From positions 93,393 to 157,392 of the forward strand of contig JADJYM010000010.1 of the NCBI GenBank assembly GCA_016719755.1: a DNA stretch of 64,000 nt. The letters run 5' to 3'. Each line of letters begins with the position of its first letter. Within the stretch, counting starts at the first letter, position 1. The DNA comes from Novosphingobium sp. (GTDB lineage Bacteria; Pseudomonadota; Alphaproteobacteria; Sphingomonadales; Sphingomonadaceae). Shown piece after piece: positions 27,072-35,104 of this stretch. A program made the translations under genes and the position numbers. Under the pieces are notes generated by a model that was not told the origin of the DNA, ran no database searches, and saw only the letters and a program-made list of their open reading frames with translations.

Positions 27072-27133
27072 TTGCGATCCATTCGCAATAGTTTGATCGG
27101 AAAAGGCGATTAGCGATCGCGGAAATTCGCGAT
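27072..27133. promoter_or_regulatory. Two similar dyads upstream of rubrerythrin (possible Fur-family operators)
   Basis: TTGCGATCCATTCGCAA (27072-27088) is a 6-5-6 inverted repeat and ATCGCGGAAATTCGCGAT (27116-27133) a 6-6-6 inverted repeat. Both share a GCG...ATTCGC core and are spaced about four helical turns apart centre to centre. They lie 60-120 bp before the rubrerythrin start. A TTGCGA-type dyad fits Fur-like regulators of iron/peroxide genes in alphaproteobacteria, but the regulator is inferred. Confidence 0.5.
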
Positions 27134-27195
27134 GGCCTTTGAGCGCTGGCGGTCGCAATCAAGCGTGGTCAGATTCCAACCCAAGGAGAGAAATC

Positions 27196-27621
27196 ATGGG
27201 ACTCAAGGGCTCCAAGACCGAAGAAAACCTCAAGGCCGCGTTCGCCGGTGAAAGCCAGGCCAACCGCCGTTACCTGTACTTCGCACAGAAGGCGGACGTT
27301 GAAGGCTACAACGACGTTGCCGCAGTGTTCCGCTCGACCGCCGAAGGTGAAACCGGCCACGCCCACGGCCACCTCGAATACCTTGAGGAATGCGGCGATC
27401 CCGCCACCGGCGAACCGATCGGCGATACCGTTGCCAACCTGAAGGCCTCGATTGCCGGCGAAACCCATGAGTACACCGACATGTACCCGGGCATGGCCAA
27501 GACCGCGCGCGAGGAAGGCTTCGACGAAATTGCCGACTGGTTCGAAACGCTCGCCAAGGCGGAAAAGAGCCACGCCGGCAAGTTCCAGAAGACCCTCGAC
27601 AGCGTTCTCGCCGAGGCTTGA
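27196..27621 (+). CDS. Rubrerythrin family protein
   Basis: 141 residues from the ATG at 27196 with a strong AAGGAGAG site. Four-helix diiron protein: [20 protein letters not shown] and [10 protein letters not shown] carry the first ExxH set, [13 protein letters not shown] and [10 protein letters not shown] the second. The C-terminal rubredoxin FeS4 domain of classical rubrerythrins is absent. Likely reduces hydrogen peroxide in the cytoplasm, with an external electron donor. The donor could be the Fe-S protein encoded next; that is inference. Confidence 0.92.
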   Translation: MGLKGSKTEENLKAAFAGESQANRRYLYFAQKADVEGYNDVAAVFRSTAEGETGHAHGHLEYLEECGDPATGEPIGDTVANLKASIAGETHEYTDMYPGMAKTAREEGFDEIADWFETLAKAEKSHAGKFQKTLDSVLAEA

Positions 27622-27753
27622 TGACAGGCTCGTCCCGGGTGTGATCCGGCGGCTCTGGCAAGCGGGTGCGCAATCGCCCGTTTCTGGCCAGTTGCTCTCG
27701 GGTCCTCCCGGGCGAGGCATTCCAGACTTTCAGCAGGATTGGGGGGAGCGGCC

Positions 27754-29079
27754 ATGGAAGGCAGCCTCGAAGCACCGACGCGCCACACGATCCCGTGGCA
27801 GGACGAAGCCTGGTATGACGAAGCCGCGCTCGAAGCCGAGTTGCGGCGTGTTTATGACATCTGTCACGGCTGCCGCCGCTGCTTCAACCTGTGCGACAGC
27901 TTCCCGATCCTGTTCGACGCGATTGACGAGAGCCCGAACGAGGAGGTCGATGACCTGACCCCGGTTCAACTCAAGGCGGTCGTCGATGCCTGTACGCTGT
28001 GCGACATGTGCTTCATGACGAAGTGCCCCTATGTGCCGCCGCACAGCTTCGATCTCGATTTCCCCCACCTGATGCTGCGTCACCGCGCGGTCGAGCACCG
28101 CAAGGGCCAGACTTCATTCGCGGACCGGCAATTGTCCGAAATGGACCGCAATGGCCGTCTTGGCTCCATGGTTGCGGGCTTCGCCAACTGGGCGACCAAG
28201 CCGGACAACACCCTGACCCGCCCGCTGATGGAGCAGGTCGCCGGGATCGACCGGCGCGCGCACCTGCCGCCGTTCCTTGACGTGCCGCTGGTCAACAAGG
28301 CCGCCGGGATCATTCCCGCGCCCAACCCCGATGGTCCCGCTTTTGGCAAAAAGGCGGTGATCTATGCGGGGTGCCATGACAATTTCAACGATGACACCCC
28401 CGGCCTCGCGCTGGTCAAGGTGCTCGCCCACAACGGGGTGCAGGTGCGGATCGAGCATCCTGACTGCTGCGCTATGCCCAAGTTCGAGAACGGCGACCTG
28501 CCGGCTGTTTCCAGCGCGGCGCAGCGTATTTCGTCCTTCTTCGCGCCCATGGTGGAAGATGGCTGGGACGTGGTTCCGCTAACCACCAGCTGCGCGCTGA
28601 TGCTGAAGTTCGAATGGCCGCTGATCGAACCCGGCAACGAGACGGTGAAGCTGCTCAGCCAGCACACTTTCGATGTTTCGGAATATGTCGTCGCGCTCGC
28701 CAAGGACACCGGCCTTGCGCCGATCGAGCCGATGGGCAAGTCGATTGCGGTCCACTTTGCCTGTCATGCCCGCGCCCAGAACATGGGGCCCAAGGCGATG
28801 GAAATGCTCCGTCTCATCCCCGAGGCCAAGCCTGCGCTGACCGAGCGTTGTTCCGGCCACGGAGGCAAGTGGGGGATTTTCAAGGAGAACTTCGACCGTG
28901 CGGTCAAGGTTGGCAAGCCGGCCGCGCGCAACCTGATCAAGGGCGAATCCGACCTGATCGTTTCCGAGTGCCCGCTTGCCGGGCCGCATCTCCAGCAAGT
29001 GATCGCCAGCACCGGAGCCGAACCGCCCGCGCGGATCGGGCACCCGATCGAAGTGCTGGCCCTGGCCTACGGCCTGTAA
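27754..29079 (+). CDS. GlpC/HdrD-like (Fe-S)-binding protein with two CCG domains
   Basis: 441 residues from the ATG at 27754 behind GGGGGGAG. Two 4Fe-4S ferredoxin-type clusters ([11 protein letters not shown] near residue 42; [13 protein letters not shown] near 85) are followed by two cysteine-rich CCG domains (GCHDNF...DCCAMPK and ACHARA...RCSGHGG...SECPLAG). The architecture is that of GlpC and heterodisulfide reductase subunit D, which move electrons to or from quinones or thiols. No flavoprotein GlpA partner is nearby. The rubrerythrin / CCG protein / DUF3501 triplet is a conserved cluster, suggesting an electron path to rubrerythrin. Confidence 0.88.
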   Translation: MEGSLEAPTRHTIPWQDEAWYDEAALEAELRRVYDICHGCRRCFNLCDSFPILFDAIDESPNEEVDDLTPVQLKAVVDACTLCDMCFMTKCPYVPPHSFDLDFPHLMLRHRAVEHRKGQTSFADRQLSEMDRNGRLGSMVAGFANWATKPDNTLTRPLMEQVAGIDRRAHLPPFLDVPLVNKAAGIIPAPNPDGPAFGKKAVIYAGCHDNFNDDTPGLALVKVLAHNGVQVRIEHPDCCAMPKFENGDLPAVSSAAQRISSFFAPMVEDGWDVVPLTTSCALMLKFEWPLIEPGNETVKLLSQHTFDVSEYVVALAKDTGLAPIEPMGKSIAVHFACHARAQNMGPKAMEMLRLIPEAKPALTERCSGHGGKWGIFKENFDRAVKVGKPAARNLIKGESDLIVSECPLAGPHLQQVIASTGAEPPARIGHPIEVLALAYGL

Positions 29080-29116
29080 TCCCTACGGCCTGTAACCCTT
29101 ACGGAATCCAAGAACC

Positions 29117-29713
29117 ATGCCCCGCGACACCCGGACCATTACTCCCGCTGACATCCTGCCGCTCGATCAGTACGAACTGATCCGAGCGGATAAGAAGGCC
29201 GAGGCGATCGAACGCAAGAAGCTCACCCGCCTCGCGGTCGGGCCTTATGCCACGGCGCTGTTCGAGAACTGGGATTCGATGTGGCTCCAGATCCAGGAAA
29301 TGCTCCGGATCGAAAAGGGCGGGGACGAGCAACTGGTCGACGAGCTTGCGGCCTATGACCCGATGGTCCCCAAGGGCCGCGAACTGACCATGACGATGTT
29401 CTTCGAGATCGGCGATCCTGTTCGCCGCGATGCCTTCCTGCGAACTATCGGCGGGGTTGAAAACCACATTGCGATCCAGGTGGGCGAGCACGCCATCCGC
29501 GCCCGGCCCGAGGGTGACACCGAACGGACCCGGACAAGCGACAACAAGGCAAGCGCGGTCCATTTCTTCCACTTCGACTTTCCGGCCGAGGCTGTGGCGG
29601 CGTGGAAATCGGGGGAGGGCACCGCACTGTTGGTGATCGACCATCCGAATTATGGCCATGCTGCGGTGATCGGTGCCGATACCCGTAGCTTCCTCGCCCG
29701 CGAGTGCTTCTGA
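29117..29713 (+). CDS. DUF3501 family protein
   Basis: 198 residues. RTITPADILPLDQYELIRAD at the N-terminus, VGPYATALFENWDSMWLQIQEMLRIEKGG in the middle and VHFFHFDFPAEAV plus DHPNYGHAAVI at the end identify DUF3501. No catalytic function is known. The His-rich HFFHFDF and DHPNYGH could bind metal (inference). It starts 37 bp after the Fe-S protein gene in the same operon and is the third member of the rubrerythrin cluster. Confidence 0.88.
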   Translation: MPRDTRTITPADILPLDQYELIRADKKAEAIERKKLTRLAVGPYATALFENWDSMWLQIQEMLRIEKGGDEQLVDELAAYDPMVPKGRELTMTMFFEIGDPVRRDAFLRTIGGVENHIAIQVGEHAIRARPEGDTERTRTSDNKASAVHFFHFDFPAEAVAAWKSGEGTALLVIDHPNYGHAAVIGADTRSFLARECF

Positions 29714-29737
29714 AGGCAGGCAGGGTTTAGGGCAAAC

Positions 29738-30319
29738 TCAGTCGCCCGCAGCGCTGCCGGTCCGTTCGTGTGCGAGTTCCTTGATTCGGGCTTTCTGATC
29801 GGCCGAAGGGCGGATTGATGCCGAGCGCTTGCTCGTGTTTCCGCTGGTTACGCGTGGCCCTGAAACGCCGTCATCCGGGACGCCGCGCAAGGTTACCGAG
29901 GCCCCCGGGGTGGCGGGCAGGATCGGAATGGGCACGCGGGATTGCTGTGTGCCGGTACCACGCGCCTGTCTGCTGCCAAACCGGGGAGCAGATGGAAGTT
30001 GTCGGCCGACCCCTCCTTCTCCGACTGTGACGTCTCCCGCGGTAACGTCGATCATCCCGCCATCGTCGGAAAAACCGGCAGACGAAGGGTTCTTGTCCTT
30101 CGCCGCAAGGTTGCTCTTCAGCTTTCGGGTGCCAAGCTTCTGGGCTTCGGTTTCAAGCAGCTGATTGCGGGCGGCACGCATGTCCACCTGTTCCTGGATT
30201 GCCTCGCGGCTCTCGCCGTCAGCGAACATCGCGATGCAAGCCGTCAAAACGACAGTTACCGCTGCGAAGTGCTTCAGCAGCTTTGGTGAAATCGGCAGGG
30301 GCGGTGCAGCGCGGCGCAT
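29738..30319 (-). CDS. Hypothetical membrane-anchored protein
   Basis: 193 residues from the ATG at 30319. A hydrophobic segment at about 13-32 (LLKHFAAVTVVLTACIAMFA) is followed by a helical charged region EAIQEQVDMRAARNQLLETE and a long, low-complexity Gly/Ser/Pro-rich tail ending KARIKELAHERTGSAAGD. It is probably a periplasmic protein held by one N-terminal anchor. No family recognised. It converges with the DUF3501 gene. Confidence 0.6.
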   Translation of the reverse strand: MRRAAPPLPISPKLLKHFAAVTVVLTACIAMFADGESREAIQEQVDMRAARNQLLETEAQKLGTRKLKSNLAAKDKNPSSAGFSDDGGMIDVTAGDVTVGEGGVGRQLPSAPRFGSRQARGTGTQQSRVPIPILPATPGASVTLRGVPDDGVSGPRVTSGNTSKRSASIRPSADQKARIKELAHERTGSAAGD

Positions 30320-30381
30320 GGCCTGCTTCCTAGCCGCAGAAGGTTAACCGGCGGCTTTCGTGCCATGGTTTACAACAGGTT

Positions 30382-30420
30382 GACGGCCGCCGGGGTGAAA
30401 GGGGCACCCCGACGGCCGTC
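30382..30420 (-). terminator. Long hairpin terminator downstream of isocitrate lyase
   Basis: GACGGCCG-cc-GGGGT ... ACCCC-ga-CGGCCGTC gives a 13-bp interrupted GC stem about 60 nt after the aceA stop on the minus strand. No clear T-tract follows on that strand; on the plus strand CGTTTCTCC follows. It may be bidirectional. Confidence 0.6.
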
Positions 30421-30482
30421 GTTTCTCCTCCCCAGGAGGTGGTGGCGGCGTTTGCTGCCGCGAACTGGTTCCCGTCGCGGCG

Positions 30483-32075
30483 TCAGGCCGCGAACTGGTT
30501 CATCGTGTTGTGCTCGCCGCCCGCCTTGAGGGCAGCTTCTCCGGCGAAGTATTCCTTGTGGTCGTCGCCAATGTCGCTGCCAGACATGTTCTGGTGCTTG
30601 ACGCAGGCGATGCCCTGGCGGATTTCCTGGCGCTGCACGCCCTTGACGTAGCCGAGCATGCCCTGCTCGCCGAAGTATTCCCTCGCGAGGTTGTCGGTGC
30701 TCAGCGCCGCCGTGTGATAGGTCGGCAGGGTGATCAGGTGGTGGAAGATGCCAGCCTGGGCAGCCGCATCGCGCTGGAAGGTGCGGATGCGCTCGTCAGC
30801 TTCGGCGGCCAGCTCGGTCGTGTCGTAATCGACACTCATCAGCTTGGCGCGGTCATAGGCCGAAACGTCCTTGCCTTCGGCGTTCCAGGCATCGAACACC
30901 TGCTGGCGGAAGTTCAGCGTCCAGTTGAAGCTGGGCGAGTTGTTGTAGACCAGCTTGGCATTGGGGATCACTTCGCGGATGCGGCTGACCATGCCGCCGA
31001 TCTGGCCGATGTGCGGCTTTTCGGTTTCGATCCACAGCAGGTCCGCACCGTTCTGGAGCGAAGTGATGCAGTCGAGCACGCAGCGGTCCTCGCCGGTTCC
31101 GGTCCGGAACTGGTAGAGGTTCGACGGCAACCGCTTGGGCCGCAGCAGCTTGCCATTGCGGGTGATCAGCACGTCGCCGTGGCCTATGGCGCCAGAATCG
31201 ACTTCGTCGCAATCAAGGAAGCTGTTGTACTGATCGCCGATGTCACCCGCCTCGCGGGTATAGGCGATCTGCTTGGTCAGTCCGGCGCCCAGCGAGTCGG
31301 TGCGGGCTACGATGACGCCGTCCTCGACGCCCAGTTCCATGAAGGCGTAACGGATTGCGCGGATCTTCGCGAGGAAGTCCTCGTGCGGCACGGTAACCTT
31401 GCCGTCCTGGTGGCCGCACTGCTTTTCGTCGGACACCTGGTTTTCGATCTGCAGGGCACAGGCGCCCGCCTCGATCATCTTCTTGGCGAGCAGATAGGTC
31501 GCCTCGGCATTGCCGAACCCGGCGTCGATATCGGCAATGATCGGCACGACGTGGGTTTCGTGGTTGTCGATCTGCTGCTGGACCGCCTTGGCCTTGACCT
31601 CGTCTCCCGCGGCGCGCGCCGCGTCGAGATCGCGGAACAGCATACCCAGTTCACGCGCGTCAGCCTGACGGAGGAAGGTGTAAAGTTCCTCGATCAGCGC
31701 GGGAACGCTGGTCTTCTCGTGCATCGACTGGTCGGGCAGGGGGCCAAACTCGCTGCGCAGGGCGGCGATCATCCAGCCCGAGAGATACAGGTAGCGGCCC
31801 TTGGTGGTGCCGAAGTGCTTCTTGATGGAAATCAGCTTCTGCTGGCCGATGAAGCCGTGCCAGCAGCCCAGCGACTGGGTGTAGGCAGCCGGGTCCGCAT
31901 CATAGGCGGCCATGTCACGGCGCATGATGCCGGCGGTATACTTCGCGATGTCCAGTCCGGTGCGGAAGCGGTTCTGGGCGCGCATCCGGGCAACGGATTC
32001 GGCATTGATGCCATCCCAGTTGGCGTTCTGGCCGATGATCTGCTGCGCTTGTGCGATGGTATCCGTAAGGGTCAC
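30483..32075 (-). CDS. aceA: Isocitrate lyase
   Basis: 530 residues from a GTG at 32075, chosen because GGAGG lies 5 nt upstream; an ATG 10 codons earlier lacks a site. The active-site motif is KQCGHQDGK (Cys about 220) in place of the KKCGH of E. coli. This and the length place it in the longer Pseudomonas-like subgroup. ADIDAGFGNAEA binds metal, and NNSPSFNW is the substrate loop. Cleaves isocitrate to glyoxylate and succinate (glyoxylate shunt), needed on acetate or fatty acids. It is divergent from an XRE/ScfR-type regulator. No malate synthase gene is adjacent. Confidence 0.94.
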   Translation of the reverse strand: MTLTDTIAQAQQIIGQNANWDGINAESVARMRAQNRFRTGLDIAKYTAGIMRRDMAAYDADPAAYTQSLGCWHGFIGQQKLISIKKHFGTTKGRYLYLSGWMIAALRSEFGPLPDQSMHEKTSVPALIEELYTFLRQADARELGMLFRDLDAARAAGDEVKAKAVQQQIDNHETHVVPIIADIDAGFGNAEATYLLAKKMIEAGACALQIENQVSDEKQCGHQDGKVTVPHEDFLAKIRAIRYAFMELGVEDGVIVARTDSLGAGLTKQIAYTREAGDIGDQYNSFLDCDEVDSGAIGHGDVLITRNGKLLRPKRLPSNLYQFRTGTGEDRCVLDCITSLQNGADLLWIETEKPHIGQIGGMVSRIREVIPNAKLVYNNSPSFNWTLNFRQQVFDAWNAEGKDVSAYDRAKLMSVDYDTTELAAEADERIRTFQRDAAAQAGIFHHLITLPTYHTAALSTDNLAREYFGEQGMLGYVKGVQRQEIRQGIACVKHQNMSGSDIGDDHKEYFAGEAALKAGGEHNTMNQFAA

Positions 32076-32191
32076 TGTAGCCTCCAGCGGGGAGAGTTGA
32101 TGCACCCTGTTACCGCGATCCGCCGCAGCTTGATCGGGAAAATTACAGACTTTCTTGTCTTAATGCGCTCGAAAGTCGATTAATCCTTGTC

Positions 32192-32205
32192 GATTTGTAA
32201 AAATC
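32192..32205. promoter_or_regulatory. Dyad between aceA and its divergent regulator
   Basis: GATTTGTAAAAATC is a perfect 5-4-5 inverted repeat ending 17 bp before the regulator ATG. A second, looser pair GACTTTC...GAAAGTC lies at about 32150-32177. They lie in the 147-bp divergent promoter region, the expected place for a RamB/ScfR-type operator. Confidence 0.45.
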
Positions 32206-32222
32206 ATGACAAGGAAAGGCCC

Positions 32223-33611
32223 ATGGCCGATAACGCACTTCTTGCCGGAACCGCGATCCGCCGCCTGCGTCGGCGCGAAGGGCTTACCCAGGTGGCCATG
32301 GCTGCGCGACTGGCGATATCACCAAGCTATCTCAACCTGCTGGAACGCAACCAGCGGCCGCTTTCAGCGCGCCTGGTGGTGCAACTGGCAGAACAGTTCG
32401 ACTTTGATCCGCGCAGCCTGCGCCAGGACGAGGCTGTGGGCGGGATCGACGGCCTGCGCCGCCGCCTGGCCGACGAGCGCTTTGCCGACCTGGCGATCGA
32501 CCGGGACGAGATCGCCGAATGGCTGGCCTCCGCCCCGCAAGCCGCGCTTGCATTTGCCCGGCTCTACGATGCGGCTGGCAAGACCGGGACAGACCAAGCG
32601 CCTGACCCAATGGAACTGGTTCGGCGCGAGATCGAACGCTGGCGCAACCATTTCGCTGATCTCGATACGGCGGCGGAAGCGCTCGCGGACGAACTGCGGC
32701 TGTCGAATGCGGATGTCGGGGCGGCGCTGGCCGAGCGGCTGCGCCAGAAGCACCAGATTTCCGTGCGGATCCTGCCTGCGGACGTAATGCCCGATGCGCT
32801 GCGGCGGCTGGATCTGCACGCGCGGCAGCTCCAGCTTTCGGAACTGCTCGACCAGTCCTCGCGCAATTTCCAGGTCGCGATGCAGCTTGCCGCGCTTGAG
32901 CAGCGCGACGAGATCGCGGCCATTGCCAACGGGGCGAAGTTCGAGGACCGGGGTGCCTGGCGGCTGTTCCGCCGACACCTGACCGGTTACTTCGCGGCAG
33001 CCGTGCTGATGCCCTATGGCCGGTTCATGCGCGCCTGCGAGGGAACGGGTTATGATCTGGGGATTCTCCAGCGGCGCTTTGGCGTGGGCTTTGAACAGCT
33101 CGCCCACCGGCTGACGACCTTGCAGCGCGTCGGCCAGCGCGGCCTGCCGTTCTTCATGGCCCGGGTCGACCGTGCGGGGCAGTACTCCAAGCGCTATGCC
33201 GGGGCGAGCGGGGCGTTGCTGCTGGAAAGCGATGTCACCTGTCCGCGCTGGGTGGCGCATCAGGCGTTCGAGCGCGCGGGCCGGATTTGCGCTCAGCTGG
33301 TCGAATTCGCCTATGAAGGCGGCCAGCCTGGCCAGTGGCTTACCCTGGCGCGCACGGTTGAGGGCAGCGGCGCGTTCGGCGCGGATGCCGCGCAATTCGC
33401 GGTGATCCTGGGCATCGAGGCGCACCTTGCGGGCGAACTGGCCCAGGCACGCGGACTCGCGCTGACCCCGGCCAGTGCAGTACCAATCGGGCCGGGCTGC
33501 GCGCGCTGCCACCGGGCCGATTGCCAGCAGCGCTCGCTCCCACCGCGCGGCGCGGCGCTGCAATTCGACGAACGGCGCCGAGGGCTGACCCCGTTCGAAT
33601 TCGGCGGATAG
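32223..33611 (+). CDS. XRE-family regulator with ImmA/IrrE and DUF2083 (ScfR/RamB-like)
   Basis: 462 residues from the ATG at 32223 behind AAGGAAAGG. HTH: GTAIRRLRRREGLTQVAMAA...ISPSYLNLLERNQRPLS (about 8-55). The central part resembles the IrrE N-terminal-like domain but without an HEXXH zinc motif. The C-terminal DUF2083 is Cys-rich (GPGCARCHRADCQQRSLPPR). Relatives (ScfR, RamB, PrpC regulators) control acetate, propionate and glyoxylate-cycle genes. Divergence from aceA argues that it controls aceA and itself; this is inferred from synteny. Confidence 0.85.
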   Translation: MADNALLAGTAIRRLRRREGLTQVAMAARLAISPSYLNLLERNQRPLSARLVVQLAEQFDFDPRSLRQDEAVGGIDGLRRRLADERFADLAIDRDEIAEWLASAPQAALAFARLYDAAGKTGTDQAPDPMELVRREIERWRNHFADLDTAAEALADELRLSNADVGAALAERLRQKHQISVRILPADVMPDALRRLDLHARQLQLSELLDQSSRNFQVAMQLAALEQRDEIAAIANGAKFEDRGAWRLFRRHLTGYFAAAVLMPYGRFMRACEGTGYDLGILQRRFGVGFEQLAHRLTTLQRVGQRGLPFFMARVDRAGQYSKRYAGASGALLLESDVTCPRWVAHQAFERAGRICAQLVEFAYEGGQPGQWLTLARTVEGSGAFGADAAQFAVILGIEAHLAGELAQARGLALTPASAVPIGPGCARCHRADCQQRSLPPRGAALQFDERRRGLTPFEFGG

Positions 33612-33717
33612 CGGGACTGTCGCCAGCCTTTGCGGCTTTGTGTAAAGTTTACCGACATTTCACCAGTCCCCATTAGGCAGGTTGCATACGTGCCATGCCC
33701 AAGGTGCCGGGGACCCG

Positions 33718-35103
33718 ATGATCCGCCTGTTCAAACACTATATTCCGCATGCTGTGGTGCTGCTGGCAACGATCGACGTGCTGTTGCTGTTGGCCGCAGC
33801 AGAGGCAGGCTGGCAACTGCGCGCCGGGCAGATCGCCATGCACCTGGGGGGCGCGGGAGAGCGGTTGGGCCAGCTTGCCGGCTTTTCGGCGATGATGTTC
33901 GCCGCGATGATCGCGGTGGGCGTCTATGGTCCGGATGCCCTGCGCTCGATGCGCTTCGCCACAGCGCGCCTGCTGGTAGCCGCCTCGCTCGGAATCATCG
34001 GCCTGACCTTTTTCGATTTCCTGCTTGGCGGACAGAACCTGTGGCGCTCGACCCTGGCCTACGCGATGGCCTTTGCGATCGTCCTGCTCGTGATCAACCG
34101 CTTCGTGGTTGGCCGGATCGTCGGCACGGATGCTTTCCGCCGCCGCGTACTGGTGCTGGGCGCAGGCCTTCGGGCTGAGCGGCTGCTCAAGCTTTCGCAG
34201 CGGCCCGAGAGCGGCTTCACCATCGTCGGCTATGTCGCGATGACCCCCAGTCAGCCAGTCGTTCCGGGCGCGGTCAGCCGCGACGCGATCGAGAACCTGA
34301 CAGCCTACGTGGATAGCCTGAAGGCATCGGAAGTCGTGCTCGCGCTCGAGGAGCGCCGCAACGCGCTGCCGCTTGCGGATCTGTTGCGGATCAAGACCAC
34401 CGGGGTGCACGTCAACGACTTCTCGACCTTCATCGAGCGCGAGACGGGGCGGGTCGATCTCGATACGGTCAATCCCTCGTGGCTGATCTTTTCCGATGGG
34501 TTTTCATCGGGCCGGGCAGTTTCCAGCTTTGCCAAGCGCGTGTTTGATCTGGCCGCCAGCGGCCTGCTGCTGCTGATCAGTGCCCCGGTGATCGCGCTGT
34601 TCGCCCTGCTGGTAAAGCTCGACAGCAAGGGCCCGGCGTTCTTCCGCCAGACCCGCGTCGGGCTGTTCGGACAGAACTTCGATGTCATCAAGCTCCGCTC
34701 GATGCGCACCGATGCGGAGGCCAATGGCGCGCAGTGGGCGCAAAAGGACGATCCCCGCGTGACCCGCCTGGGCAAGTTCATCCGCATGACCCGGATCGAC
34801 GAGCTGCCCCAGACCTGGAGCGTGCTGAAAGGCGAGATGTCGTTCGTCGGCCCGCGCCCCGAACGGCCCGAATTCGTCGCCGATCTTGAGGAAAAGCTGC
34901 CCTATTACGCGGAGCGCCACATGGTGAAGCCGGGAATCACAGGGTGGGCGCAGATCAATTATCCCTATGGCGCCTCGATCGAGGATTCGCGCCACAAGCT
35001 TGAATACGACCTTTATTACGCCAAGAACTACACCCCGTTCCTCGATCTCCTGATCCTGCTCCAGACCCTGCGGGTCGTGCTGTGGCACGAGGGGGCGCGT
35101 TGA
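33718..35103 (+). CDS. Polyprenyl glycosylphosphotransferase (EpsB/TIGR03013-like sugar transferase)
   Basis: 461 residues from the ATG at 33718. Four or five N-terminal membrane segments, a Rossmann-like middle domain (RRRVLVLGAGLRAERLL), one more membrane segment, and the catalytic C-terminal domain KRVFDLAASGLLLLISAPVI ... FRQTRVGLFGQNFDVIKLRSM ... TRIDELPQ ... VKPGITGWAQINY of bacterial sugar transferases. It attaches the first sugar-1-phosphate to undecaprenyl phosphate for exopolysaccharide. Placed in front of prsK-prsR, it is the EPS arm of the PEP-CTERM system. prsK follows 1 bp after its stop. Confidence 0.9.
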   Translation: MIRLFKHYIPHAVVLLATIDVLLLLAAAEAGWQLRAGQIAMHLGGAGERLGQLAGFSAMMFAAMIAVGVYGPDALRSMRFATARLLVAASLGIIGLTFFDFLLGGQNLWRSTLAYAMAFAIVLLVINRFVVGRIVGTDAFRRRVLVLGAGLRAERLLKLSQRPESGFTIVGYVAMTPSQPVVPGAVSRDAIENLTAYVDSLKASEVVLALEERRNALPLADLLRIKTTGVHVNDFSTFIERETGRVDLDTVNPSWLIFSDGFSSGRAVSSFAKRVFDLAASGLLLLISAPVIALFALLVKLDSKGPAFFRQTRVGLFGQNFDVIKLRSMRTDAEANGAQWAQKDDPRVTRLGKFIRMTRIDELPQTWSVLKGEMSFVGPRPERPEFVADLEEKLPYYAERHMVKPGITGWAQINYPYGASIEDSRHKLEYDLYYAKNYTPFLDLLILLQTLRVVLWHEGAR

Positions 35104-35104
35104 G

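Noticed and set aside
30510-32183. 557-codon plus-strand open frame opposite isocitrate lyase
   Set aside because: Antisense shadow; the aceA reading is certain from its active-site motifs.
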